A stretch of DNA of 64,000 nucleotides, from assembly GCA_902619315.1 (NCBI GenBank), contig CACNDW010000006.1, positions 1 to 64,000 of the forward strand. Reading direction: 5' to 3'. The DNA is from an uncultured Bacteroidota bacterium. Its GTDB lineage: Bacteria; Bacteroidota; Bacteroidia; Flavobacteriales; Flavobacteriaceae. The notes below the pieces were generated by a model. That model was not told the origin of the DNA and ran no database searches. It saw nothing but the letters and a program-made list of their open reading frames with translations. Below, in pieces: positions 41,424 through 51,160 of this stretch. Made by a program: the position numbers and the translations under genes. The number at the start of each line of letters is the position of its first letter. Position 1 is the stretch's first letter.

Positions 41424-41763
41424 AGTGTTCTTTCCTGTCGTACTGACAACATTTGGGCAACTCGTTATAATCTACCTCTTCGGCTTTAGCTTCCGAAGTA
41501 TCGTAGCCTATGGATGCGATACTCATATGAATAGTTGCTAAATCCACTTTTTGTGGATTGTAAATCAGACTGATCTGATTAGAGGGAATGTCCCAATTGG
41601 CCAATTTAACTCCTTTTACAGAGAGCGCCGCTTTTTCAATTCTTTTTTCACACATTTCACAGTTGCCATGAACCGTAAACTGAACTTTTTTGTTTTTTTT
41701 CTGTTTCTCTTGGGCTACCATCACCATCGGTAAGGCGATTAATAAGATTAGGATTTTTTTCAT
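41422..41763 (-). CDS. Secreted heavy-metal-associated (HMA) domain protein
   Basis: Signal peptide; VQFTVHGNCEMCEKRIEKAALSVKGVKLANWD with GNCxxC; C-terminal KCCQ. Confidence 0.85.
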   Translation of the reverse strand: MKKILILLIALPMVMVAQEKQKKNKKVQFTVHGNCEMCEKRIEKAALSVKGVKLANWDIPSNQISLIYNPQKVDLATIHMSIASIGYDTSEAKAEEVDYNELPKCCQYDRKEH

Positions 41764-41787
41764 AATATTTAAAATTAATGATAATAA

Positions 41788-44013
41788 TTAAATTTTAAGT
41801 CTTAAGCCGAAGTAAACCATCCCCCCAAAAATGGGAGCATAAACCTGAGCCGCATCAAAATCGGCTCCAAAAGGATCATTAGCTCCAATAATAGCAGAAC
41901 GTTGTCTGTAATTTCCAACGTTTTCTCCTCCCAAATATAATTCAAATTTTTTGGACAAAACACGGGTCAATTGTGTATTCCAAAGTGAATAACTGGGAGA
42001 AAAACCTTTGGGGCGATCAACCAAATTATGGACCAATCGCTGCGCCCCCACATAGTGATAGGTCAAATCCCACCGCCATTGTTTCCCAGTCAAAGTGGTT
42101 TTGCTTTCCATGCCCAAATTGGCAAAAAAACGATTTTTTGCCAACAAAGGTTTTTGCATATGTCCGCTTTTATAATCTACTTGTACATCGTAATTTTTGT
42201 AGGCTGCTCTGAAATTTAAAAAGTTTTTATAGTAATAATCTACCTCCACTTGAAAACTTTTTGCAGTGCTTTTTCCCTCTAAGTTATAAAAAGAAATTTC
42301 ATGAGGATTTTCCCAATCCACTATTACTTGGTCTATGAAATCAGTAATGTAATAGTCGGTTGATAAAGTGATCTGGTGTGGACTGCCAATATAGAGTGAT
42401 TTGGACAGACCCAATCCGTAGTTCCAGGCTTTTTCAGGATTTAGCCCATAAATTTTCCCTTGGGTGGACTGTATTTTGATGATTCTATTGGTCATAAAAA
42501 GAGTTTGATTTTCAGCAAAAATATTGGCCGCTTTTCTTCCACTCCCCGCCGATAGACGGATTACAAATTTTTCAAAAGGAACATATCTCAAGTGCAATCG
42601 TGGCGTAAAAAAAGTATCTAAATTATTGTGAAAATCTACTCTGAAACCTGCGATCCAACTAAAGTTGTCATTATTGTCGTGTGTGAACTCAAAAAAGCCA
42701 CCCATATTTTGATCCATTCTGTTAAATCTATCATCGTTGACTTGTTCAACATAATCATCAAAACTATAATTAAACCCTACTTTAAATTTATTTAAAGTAT
42801 TGCCAATAATAGAATTAAAAATCAAATTGGTATAAAAACTTTGCTGATTAATGTCATAGGTTTGAAATCCGTAATAGGAATCTTGGTCGTGATTGCTGAA
42901 GGCAGTTTGAAGGCCAAAACTCTGATAGGGAATCTCGGGAAAAACATAGCCCACCTTAAAAGAAGCATCCCATCGTTTGGTTTTAATTTCACTCCCCCAG
43001 CGATTTTTCAACCCCATGTCTTTTTTTGGATCATAGCTCAAAGTACCCAACAATTTTTTGTCATTCATATACCTCCAACTCAAAAAGCTGACCCATCCCT
43101 TTTCAATATCTGTGTATTGCCAACGATTCATCAAATTGATTTGATCCGAGACAGGAAGATCCAGAAAACCATCATCATTGTTATCAAATTTTTGAGTTCT
43201 CTTGCTTCGGTGGATATAATACCCTGTACTCCAATAATCATTGAATCTATTATTAAAATGTGTATTCATTTCATACCTCCCGTTGTCAGAGGCGAATAGA
43301 TTGAGAAAAAAGGGAATATCGGTCATTGGTTTTTTCAATTCCGTATTTATTTGTCCTGCAATACTCTCAAAACCGTTAGATACAGATCCTGCTCCTTTAC
43401 TTATTTGAATACTTTCTACCCATGTTCCTGGCGTAAAGGTCAATCCGTAAGCTTGTGATGCACCGCGAACCATTGGAATGTTTTCCTCAGAAATCAATAA
43501 GTAAGGACTTGAGAGCCCCAACATCATGATTTGTTTGGTTCCAGCAAGAGCATCTGCAAAATTTACATCTATGGCCGGATTAGTTTCAAAACTTTCAGAA
43601 AGATTACAACAAGCCGCTTTAAGCAATTCCTCACTGCTGACCTTGAGGATATTTTGCGTCTCTATAAAAGATTTTTGAGAAGCTCTTCTACGTTGGGTAA
43701 GGGTTACTTCATCTAGTTCATCCTCCTGATTTTGGATCATTTGGTGACTGATGAATGGAGTACTAATTTTTAAAGTGTCGGTTTTAAAGCCAATATAGCT
43801 AATGATCAATAGATTTGTATCCGGTGCTCTTTCCAACCGGAAGGCACCCTCAATATCGGTAACCGTTCCAATGGTGGTGTTTTTCCAAAAAACACTGGCA
43901 CCGATTAGGGGATAAGTTTTATTGTTCTCTTGGTATTGTACGACTCCGCTCAGGGGATCTTGCGAAAAGACCATTCCCCATGAAAGACATACAACGAATA
44001 TGTATTTTTTCAT
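41788..44013 (-). CDS. TonB-dependent outer-membrane receptor with carboxypeptidase-like N-terminal domain
   Basis: Signal peptide; IGTVTDIEGAFRLE; plug with ACCNLSESFETNPAIDVNFADALAGTKQIMMLGLS; beta-barrel C-terminus. Confidence 0.9.
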   Translation of the reverse strand: MKKYIFVVCLSWGMVFSQDPLSGVVQYQENNKTYPLIGASVFWKNTTIGTVTDIEGAFRLERAPDTNLLIISYIGFKTDTLKISTPFISHQMIQNQEDELDEVTLTQRRRASQKSFIETQNILKVSSEELLKAACCNLSESFETNPAIDVNFADALAGTKQIMMLGLSSPYLLISEENIPMVRGASQAYGLTFTPGTWVESIQISKGAGSVSNGFESIAGQINTELKKPMTDIPFFLNLFASDNGRYEMNTHFNNRFNDYWSTGYYIHRSKRTQKFDNNDDGFLDLPVSDQINLMNRWQYTDIEKGWVSFLSWRYMNDKKLLGTLSYDPKKDMGLKNRWGSEIKTKRWDASFKVGYVFPEIPYQSFGLQTAFSNHDQDSYYGFQTYDINQQSFYTNLIFNSIIGNTLNKFKVGFNYSFDDYVEQVNDDRFNRMDQNMGGFFEFTHDNNDNFSWIAGFRVDFHNNLDTFFTPRLHLRYVPFEKFVIRLSAGSGRKAANIFAENQTLFMTNRIIKIQSTQGKIYGLNPEKAWNYGLGLSKSLYIGSPHQITLSTDYYITDFIDQVIVDWENPHEISFYNLEGKSTAKSFQVEVDYYYKNFLNFRAAYKNYDVQVDYKSGHMQKPLLAKNRFFANLGMESKTTLTGKQWRWDLTYHYVGAQRLVHNLVDRPKGFSPSYSLWNTQLTRVLSKKFELYLGGENVGNYRQRSAIIGANDPFGADFDAAQVYAPIFGGMVYFGLRLKI

Positions 44014-44477
44014 GATTTTAAAGATAGATTCAACATTAAATAAGCAGTGTATTTAAAATTGGATCTACCGTAGAAAATAAGACTATGGTGAAGGAGAAAT
44101 ATTTTTTCTTTAAAAAAAAGGTATTTCGGCTTTACAAAAACAGCCTTGGGAAAGATGATTTTTGAAAGATCAAAAGTGCATGTATTATGTTGTTGAACCG
44201 CAAAATAAGTGACTTGTAACTCAGAATCAGTAGTTTTTTGAGGTTCATTGTTTTGGATAAAAACAGTTTTATCCTGACAACAGTGGTTTTTTGTAACCTT
44301 TTGGCCTTGATGGGTATCTTGACTTTTTTCCAAAGAAATTCCACACCCCTCTACGTTCCATGCTAGTGCAATTTCTTGAATATGTCCCCCGCAATAATGA
44401 ACATTCAATGCCACCCCAATCTTTGAAGTCAAAAAAATCAGGACAAAGAAAATGGCTTTGATGCTATTTTTATTCAT
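44010..44477 (-). CDS. HYC_CC_PP-type small protein
   Basis: NVHYCGGHIQEIAL...GCGISLE...NHCCQDK; upstream of and overlapping the TonB receptor gene. Confidence 0.75.
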   Translation of the reverse strand: MNKNSIKAIFFVLIFLTSKIGVALNVHYCGGHIQEIALAWNVEGCGISLEKSQDTHQGQKVTKNHCCQDKTVFIQNNEPQKTTDSELQVTYFAVQQHNTCTFDLSKIIFPKAVFVKPKYLFFKEKIFLLHHSLIFYGRSNFKYTAYLMLNLSLKS

Positions 44478-44495
44478 AATATAAATTTAAGGCTT

Positions 44496-45215
44496 TTATC
44501 CAAACTGGTAAAATAACATGGCAATTGCCATCACGAGCATAATCACATTTTCAATTAGGGTCGCTTCGGTCATAGGTAACTTTAAAGCGGTGCCCAAACA
44601 GGCACAATTGATCTTGTTTTTATCAAAAAGTGTGTAAACAACACCAAAAGTGGTAATAGTTAGGATTGCAATGGTGATAATAAAGACAAAATTCAATTGC
44701 CAACGAAGCAATAACATCAAGCCCAAAAGGGTCTCGATAAAGGGGTAAATTTTTGCATACAAAGCACTTCTTTTAGCTAAAGGGTCATATTGAGCAAAAG
44801 CTTTGGGAAATCCCTTATAATCTAAAAATTTAAAGAAGCTGAAAAACACAAAAAAAAGTCCCATAAAATCAATCATGAAATTATTAATTTGGAAAGAGTT
44901 TTTTTGGATAAGTAAAGAACCTAAAATCAGGTAAACGAAGATCAATATGAGTGGAAAAAGCTGTTTAAGTTTGGAGGGTGCTTCTAAATTTGGATGAGTT
45001 TTAACCAGGTTCGTCTCCAACAAAGGTATGTACTTTGGGGGTAACACAGTCGTCAATTTTTCCAATGTCAATGTTTTTGAAACCTCCAACACTACATTTC
45101 CTGAGGCCAAATCAATTTTAACATCTTGTACCTCATCCAAACTAATCAACTTATCTGTTACCGAAGAAACACAACCGTTACAAGTCATCCCCGAAATTTT
45201 TACATTTTGTCTCAT
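44496..45215 (-). CDS. HMA domain - MauE/DoxX-like redox membrane protein fusion
   Basis: MRQNVKISGMTCNGCVSSVTDKL then four TM segments with KINCACLGTALKLP. Confidence 0.8.
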   Translation of the reverse strand: MRQNVKISGMTCNGCVSSVTDKLISLDEVQDVKIDLASGNVVLEVSKTLTLEKLTTVLPPKYIPLLETNLVKTHPNLEAPSKLKQLFPLILIFVYLILGSLLIQKNSFQINNFMIDFMGLFFVFFSFFKFLDYKGFPKAFAQYDPLAKRSALYAKIYPFIETLLGLMLLLRWQLNFVFIITIAILTITTFGVVYTLFDKNKINCACLGTALKLPMTEATLIENVIMLVMAIAMLFYQFG

Positions 45216-45410
45216 TGTTGAAAAGTCAGCTTTTTTTGGTTAATTAAACACAACAAAAAAGGAGAAAATTAAATTTCTGACAATGATGTTTTTAATACTT
45301 TTGTCAACATCAATATCACTATATCTTACATAAAAATACTAAAAAACGTATCTGTATCAGATTAAAAAATAAATTACCCCAGTTAATATTAATCGATCAA
45401 GAAAAAATAA

Positions 45411-46934
45411 ATGAGTAAAAAACAAATTTCATCTGCTCTCATCTCGGTATTTGACAAGACAGGATTGGCCCCCATCATTCATCAATTGAATTCATACGGG
45501 GTTACCTTTTACTCCACCGGAGGGACAGAAAAATTTATACGTGATATGGGCTATGAAGTTACTGCAGTGGAGGAAGTTACGGGCTACCCATCCATACTGG
45601 GAGGTCGAGTAAAAACCCTACATCCCAAAGTTTTTGGTGGTATTTTGAACCGCCAAGAAATCTCGGGTGATCAAACGGCTTTGGAGCAATTTGAAATTCC
45701 ACAAATCGATTTGGTCATCGTGGATTTATATCCTTTTGAAGATACAGTTGCGAGCGGTGGAAGCGAGCAAGAAATTGTCGAAAAAATAGACATCGGGGGA
45801 ATTGCACTTATAAGAGCTGCCGCAAAAAACTTTAAAGACACCTTTTGCGTTTCCGACAAAAACGACTATAAGGATTTTCTGGAAATTCTCATCCAATCTA
45901 ATGGAGCTCCGAACTTAGAACAAAGAAAAAAATATTCCGTAAAGGCATTCCAAACCTCCTCTCATTACGACGCTGCCATCTTTAACCATTTTAACCAAGA
46001 GGAAGAAGTATTGAAACTGAGTGTTAAGGATAGCCGGACCCTCCGCTATGGTGAAAACCCGCATCAAAAAGGTAAATTTTTTGGACCATTATCAGACCTT
46101 TTACAACAAATTCACGGGAAAGAAATTTCCTACAACAACCTTTTGGATATTGATGCAGCAGTTAGTCTCATACTCGAATTCTATGATGGAGATTGCAGCT
46201 TTGCCATTCTTAAGCACAATAATGCATGTGGCTTTGCTACCCGCCCTAATCTCAAAGAGGCCTATCTAGATGCGCTGGCCGGTGATCCTGTCTCTGCATT
46301 CGGTGGCGTATTGATTACCAACAAATCCATTGACTTAGATACTGCGACTGAAATCAATAATCTATTTTGCGAGGTTATTGTTGCCCCCAACTACAATGCA
46401 GAGGCTCTGAAGTTGCTTAAGGAAAAAAAGAACAGAATTATATTAGTTCAAAAAGATATCTCCTTGCCTTATAACACTTACAGAAGTTGTCTAAACGGAA
46501 TACTTGTTCAGGAAAGAGATTCCGAAACAGATAACGTAAAAAAACTAGACTTTATAACTACCAAAAAGCCTAATTTGCAAGAAATTGAAGACTTAATCTT
46601 TGCCTCAAAAATTTGTAAACATACCAAATCGAATACAATTGTTTTGGCAAAAAATGGCCAATTACTGGCCTCAGGTACAGGACAAACCTCAAGAATAGAC
46701 GCATTGAACCAAGCAATTGAAAAAGCTAAGCACTTCAATTTTGACTTAAATGGTGCTGTAATGGCAAGTGATGCATTCTTCCCTTTCCCAGATTGTGTTG
46801 AGATTGCCCACAAAACAGGAATCACCAGTATCCTCCAGCCAGGAGGGTCAATCAAAGACCAACTATCCATAAATTATTGCAACGAAAATGATTTATCCAT
46901 GGTCTTTACTGGTATTCGTCATTTTAAGCATTAA
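45411..46934 (+). CDS. purH: Bifunctional AICAR formyltransferase/IMP cyclohydrolase
   Basis: ALISVFDKTGL, FYSTGGTEKFIRD, KTLHPKVFGGIL, LRYGENPHQKG, AFGGVLITN. Confidence 0.97.
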   Translation: MSKKQISSALISVFDKTGLAPIIHQLNSYGVTFYSTGGTEKFIRDMGYEVTAVEEVTGYPSILGGRVKTLHPKVFGGILNRQEISGDQTALEQFEIPQIDLVIVDLYPFEDTVASGGSEQEIVEKIDIGGIALIRAAAKNFKDTFCVSDKNDYKDFLEILIQSNGAPNLEQRKKYSVKAFQTSSHYDAAIFNHFNQEEEVLKLSVKDSRTLRYGENPHQKGKFFGPLSDLLQQIHGKEISYNNLLDIDAAVSLILEFYDGDCSFAILKHNNACGFATRPNLKEAYLDALAGDPVSAFGGVLITNKSIDLDTATEINNLFCEVIVAPNYNAEALKLLKEKKNRIILVQKDISLPYNTYRSCLNGILVQERDSETDNVKKLDFITTKKPNLQEIEDLIFASKICKHTKSNTIVLAKNGQLLASGTGQTSRIDALNQAIEKAKHFNFDLNGAVMASDAFFPFPDCVEIAHKTGITSILQPGGSIKDQLSINYCNENDLSMVFTGIRHFKH

Positions 46935-46970
46935 TTTTCATAACTTTAACCCAAATAAACTTAACAAGTT

Positions 46971-47990
46971 ATGGGACTCCTAACAGAGGAAATCGCAATA
47001 GATTTAGGTACTGCGAATACGTTAATAATCCACAACGACAAAGTAGTGGTAGACAGTCCCTCTATAGTTGCTATAGATAGAACTACTAACAAAATTATAG
47101 CCATAGGAGATGAAGCCAGTATGATGCATGGAAAAACACATGAAAATATAAAGACTATCAGACCCTTGAAAGACGGTGTTATCGCCGACTTTAATGCCTC
47201 AGAGCAAATGATCAATACCTTGATCAAAAGTATACCCACTCTTAAAAAAAAATTTTTTACACCATCACTAAGAATGGTTATTTGTATTCCTTCTGGAATC
47301 ACAGAGGTTGAAATGAGAGCTGTAAAAGAATCTGCGGAGCGCGTTAATGGTAAAGAGGTTTATTTGATTCACGAGCCTATGGCAGCAGCCATCGGAATAG
47401 GCATAGACATAATGCAACCTAAGGGAAATATGATTGTTGACATCGGGGGAGGAACTACTGAAATAGCCGTTATAGCACTATCCGGAATTGTATGTGACAA
47501 ATCAGTCAAGATTGCAGGTGATGTTTTTACCAATGACATTGTTAATTATATGAGAAGCAAACATAACCTATATGTGGGTGAACGAACTGCTGAAAAAATC
47601 AAAATACTAATTGGATCAGTAATTGAAGATCTTGAAAATCCTCCTGATGAAATGTCAGTACAAGGAAGAGATTTGGTTACTGGAAAACCCAAACAGGCAA
47701 TGATCTCATTCACTGAAATTGCAAAAGCCCTAGATAAATCAATAATTAGAATTGAAGAGGCTATCATGGAGGCATTATCTCAAACCCCTCCAGAATTGGC
47801 TGCCGATATCTATAACACAGGAATATATCTTGCGGGTGGCGGAGCACTACTTAGAGGACTTGATGTCAGACTTTCAAGAAAAACCGATCTGCCTGTTTAT
47901 ATTGCCGAAGACCCACTACAGGCAGTTGTAAGAGGAACTGGAATTACTTTAAAAAATATCGAGCGATATAAAACTATTTTGATCAAATAA
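46971..47990 (+). CDS. mreB: Rod shape-determining protein MreB
   Basis: EEIAIDLGTANTLI, HEPMAAAIGIGIDI, VDIGGGTTEIAVI, LAGGGALLRGLD. Confidence 0.98.
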   Translation: MGLLTEEIAIDLGTANTLIIHNDKVVVDSPSIVAIDRTTNKIIAIGDEASMMHGKTHENIKTIRPLKDGVIADFNASEQMINTLIKSIPTLKKKFFTPSLRMVICIPSGITEVEMRAVKESAERVNGKEVYLIHEPMAAAIGIGIDIMQPKGNMIVDIGGGTTEIAVIALSGIVCDKSVKIAGDVFTNDIVNYMRSKHNLYVGERTAEKIKILIGSVIEDLENPPDEMSVQGRDLVTGKPKQAMISFTEIAKALDKSIIRIEEAIMEALSQTPPELAADIYNTGIYLAGGGALLRGLDVRLSRKTDLPVYIAEDPLQAVVRGTGITLKNIERYKTILIK

Positions 47991-47996
47991 TGACTT

Positions 47997-48803
47997 ATGC
48001 GGCAGCTCGTAAATGCCCTACTTAAGTACAAAAATGCTTTATTATATATTGGTTTATTGATAATATCCTTTCTTTTTTTAAATCAACGAAGTTTTTACCA
48101 CCAATCCATTTTTAGTAATGCATCACTTGTTCTTTCAAGCAACCTCAATCAAGCTGGGAAGAATATTTCAAGTTATCTTAATCTAGCAAGTAGCAACGAA
48201 AAACTAATTGCAGAAAATATAAAGCTTAAGGGACTGGAATTAATTCTTTTTTCTGAGCAAGCAGAAAAAAATCAAGCTACCGATAATTTTCCTTTTCAAG
48301 TTATAGGAGCAAGAATTATCAAAAACAATTATCAAAGTGCTAGAAATTACTTAATAATAGATCAGGGATACCTGGATGGAGTAGAAAAAGAAATGGGAGT
48401 AATATCCAGTGATGGTATCATAGGTATTGTCAATCAAATTACTGCCAATTTTTCAAGTGTAATTTCCATATTACACCGAGATATAAAAATCAATGCTAGC
48501 TTTAAAAAGAATGGTGCTTATGGATCTCTTTATTGGCAAGGTAATCACCCTAAAAAAATGAAATTAGACGATGTTTCAACCATAAATCCTATTCTGGTCG
48601 GTGACACCATAGTCACTGGTGGTATGTCAGATTATTTCCCTTATGGTATACCAATTGGAAAGGTTTCTAGCTTTAAAAGACCCAAGCTCGAGGGTTACTA
48701 TGATATTGATATTGAGCTGTTTAGTAACCTTACCCAAAAAGAGTTTGTTTATGTTTTAAAGAACAAAATGAAGGATCAACTCAATCAGCTGAAATATGAA
48801 TAG
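47997..48803 (+). CDS. mreC: Rod shape-determining protein MreC
   Basis: N-terminal TM, coiled coil and beta domain (YLIIDQGYLDGVEKEMGVIS, GDTIVTGGMSDYFPYGIPIG); between mreB and mreD. Confidence 0.94.
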   Translation: MRQLVNALLKYKNALLYIGLLIISFLFLNQRSFYHQSIFSNASLVLSSNLNQAGKNISSYLNLASSNEKLIAENIKLKGLELILFSEQAEKNQATDNFPFQVIGARIIKNNYQSARNYLIIDQGYLDGVEKEMGVISSDGIIGIVNQITANFSSVISILHRDIKINASFKKNGAYGSLYWQGNHPKKMKLDDVSTINPILVGDTIVTGGMSDYFPYGIPIGKVSSFKRPKLEGYYDIDIELFSNLTQKEFVYVLKNKMKDQLNQLKYE

Positions 48804-49302
48804 CGATAATATTTTACACATTTTTCAGTTTTTTCTCTTGCTTTTTCTACAATCTTTTTTGCTGAATAATATTAATTTATTTGGGTTCATCAATCCCAAC
48901 CTCTATCTTTTGTTTATAATTATATACCGATTAGACGGCAACCCAACCTTATTAATCATTATTGGTTTTGTTATGGGTCTGCTGCTTGATTTATTGACAC
49001 AAGGATCAGGAGGTCATACCATAGCTACATTGACCATCGCTTTTTTGAGACTATCCATCATTAAATTTTCTTTTGGAGTTAATTATGATGTTCCTATGGG
49101 AATGATTAAGGGAAGTCTCCTACGTCAAAGATTATTATATTTTATGTTGATGGTAGTTATTCACCATTTAATCCTATACAGTATTGTCTACTTCAGTTTT
49201 GATAACACTATTACCATTTTAAAAAACACTCTTTTTACATCTTTTTTTACCTTTATAATGGTATATATTTCCTTGGGATTATTTAGAGAAAAAAATGATT
49301 AG
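48796..49302 (+). CDS. mreD: Rod shape-determining protein MreD
   Basis: Hydrophobic about 168 aa, FINPNLYLLFII, GLLLDLLTQGSGGHTIA; operon position. Confidence 0.88.
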   Translation: MNSDNILHIFQFFLLLFLQSFLLNNINLFGFINPNLYLLFIIIYRLDGNPTLLIIIGFVMGLLLDLLTQGSGGHTIATLTIAFLRLSIIKFSFGVNYDVPMGMIKGSLLRQRLLYFMLMVVIHHLILYSIVYFSFDNTITILKNTLFTSFFTFIMVYISLGLFREKND

Positions 49303-51160
49303 GCGTATTTTTTTACCGGCTGTAACTGTTTTATCTGCTATAGTTTTTATAGGAAAACTGATCAGTTTGCAGATACTCAATTCATCCTACAAAATACTCT
49401 CAGATGGAAATGCTGTGATTGAAAATTCCTTATTTCCTGAGCGTGGCTATATTTACGATAGAAACCATAAACTTTTGGTTTCTAACCAGCCTGTTTATGA
49501 TTTAATGGCTATTCCTGAAAATATTACTTCCTTTGACACCCTTGAACTTTCAAAAATATTAGAAGTTTCAGAAGCTGAGCTTAATGAAAAAATCAATTCT
49601 GCCAGAACTTTTTCAGTTAAACTTCCTTCTATCATTGTTGGAAAGATTTCCAAAGAACGCAATGCCATGATTCAGGAGAAGATATGGAAATACCCAGGTT
49701 TTTTTATACTTAAAAGCTCAGTCAGAAACTATCCTGTTTCAATCGCTTCAAACTTATTGGGCTATGTGAGTGAAGTAAATAGAAACGATATGAAAAAAGA
49801 CGATTACTACAGCTTGGGAGAGTCGATAGGTAGACAGGGGATAGAGGAATATTATGAAAGCTTTTTAAGAGGGAAAAAGGGTAAGAAATTTTATCAAAAG
49901 GACCGTTTTAACAGAATAATAGGGTCCTACGAGAATGGAAAGTATGATGTCCCTGTTGAAGGTCCACAAAACCTTTATCTCACCATTGAAAGGGAACTTC
50001 AGCAATACGGTGAAGAATTATTTCAAAACAAAAGAGGAGGTATTGTCGCCATAGAACCTAAAACCGGGGAAGTGCTTGCTTTGGTTTCAGCTCCCAGCTA
50101 TGATCCCAATATACTAGTTGGAAGAAAACGATCCAAAAATTTTCGAAAACTGGTGTTGGATACCATTGGAAAACCACTCTTCGACAGGGGTCTCCAAGCT
50201 CAATACGCTCCTGGATCTCCTTTTAAAGCACTCAATGCACTTATTGCACTTCAAGAGAAAGTAATCGACCCTGATACAGAATATTTATGTCAAAAAGGTC
50301 ATTTCTACTCCCGTGGTATGTTTATGGAATGTCATTGCAAAAATGGAACCAGTAACAACTTGCACTCTGGTATTTATCGATCCTGTAATACCTATTTCGC
50401 TAATGTTTACAGAAAAATTATAGACCAAGCTGGGGAAAACATTGAGGATGGAATGAATATTTGGAATAAACATTTAAAGAGTTTTGGTTTAGGTAACTTC
50501 CTAGGTTATGACCTGCCCATTGGAAAAAAAGGTTTTATTCCAGACGCAGATTATTACAACTATTGGTATAAAAAAGGAGGCTGGAAATCTGCAACAGTTA
50601 TCTCAAATTCCATAGGTCAAGGGGAAATACTTACAACCCCAATTCAAATGGCAAACTTCACTTCCGCAATTGCTAACCGGGGTTATTTTATTCAACCTCA
50701 TTTCCTTAAATCTGTGGGTAATAACTCTTTAAATAAAGAATATGAGAGAAAATATACCTCTATTGATTCCATCCACTTTGAAACAGTTATTGATGGGTTG
50801 CATCAGGTAGTAGAAAGAGGGACTGCAAAAGTTGCTAAAATCAAGGGAATCGATATCTGTGGAAAAACGGGAACCGTCGAAAATTTTATTAAATTAAACG
50901 GCGTAAAAACCCAACTCACAGACCACTCCATCTTCATCGCTTTTGCTCCAAAAGACAATCCCAAAATAGCAATTGCAGTCTATGTGGAAAACGGTTATTG
51001 GGGGGCAAGGTGGGCCGCCCCAATTGCAAGCTTGATGATTGAAAAATACCTCAATGGAGATGTCAAAAGAAAATGGTTGGAAAACAAAATGTTAAATGGG
51101 AGTTTGATAGCAGAATACGAAAAACCTTATTCAGGGGAACAATTTGTGATCAATGAATAA
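49295..51160 (+). CDS. mrdA: Penicillin-binding protein 2
   Basis: ERGYIYDRN, QYAPGSPFKAL (SxxK), GQGEILTTPIQMANF, CGKTGTVEN (KTG). Confidence 0.96.
   Translation: MIRRIFLPAVTVLSAIVFIGKLISLQILNSSYKILSDGNAVIENSLFPERGYIYDRNHKLLVSNQPVYDLMAIPENITSFDTLELSKILEVSEAELNEKINSARTFSVKLPSIIVGKISKERNAMIQEKIWKYPGFFILKSSVRNYPVSIASNLLGYVSEVNRNDMKKDDYYSLGESIGRQGIEEYYESFLRGKKGKKFYQKDRFNRIIGSYENGKYDVPVEGPQNLYLTIERELQQYGEELFQNKRGGIVAIEPKTGEVLALVSAPSYDPNILVGRKRSKNFRKLVLDTIGKPLFDRGLQAQYAPGSPFKALNALIALQEKVIDPDTEYLCQKGHFYSRGMFMECHCKNGTSNNLHSGIYRSCNTYFANVYRKIIDQAGENIEDGMNIWNKHLKSFGLGNFLGYDLPIGKKGFIPDADYYNYWYKKGGWKSATVISNSIGQGEILTTPIQMANFTSAIANRGYFIQPHFLKSVGNNSLNKEYERKYTSIDSIHFETVIDGLHQVVERGTAKVAKIKGIDICGKTGTVENFIKLNGVKTQLTDHSIFIAFAPKDNPKIAIAVYVENGYWGARWAAPIASLMIEKYLNGDVKRKWLENKMLNGSLIAEYEKPYSGEQFVINE

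Noticed and set aside
42841-43299. 152-aa plus-strand ORF opposite the TonB receptor
   Set aside because: Longest antisense ORF in the region but no homology features; the receptor reads cleanly on the other strand.
46508-46870. 120-aa minus-strand ORF in purH
   Set aside because: Antisense to a well-supported enzyme gene.
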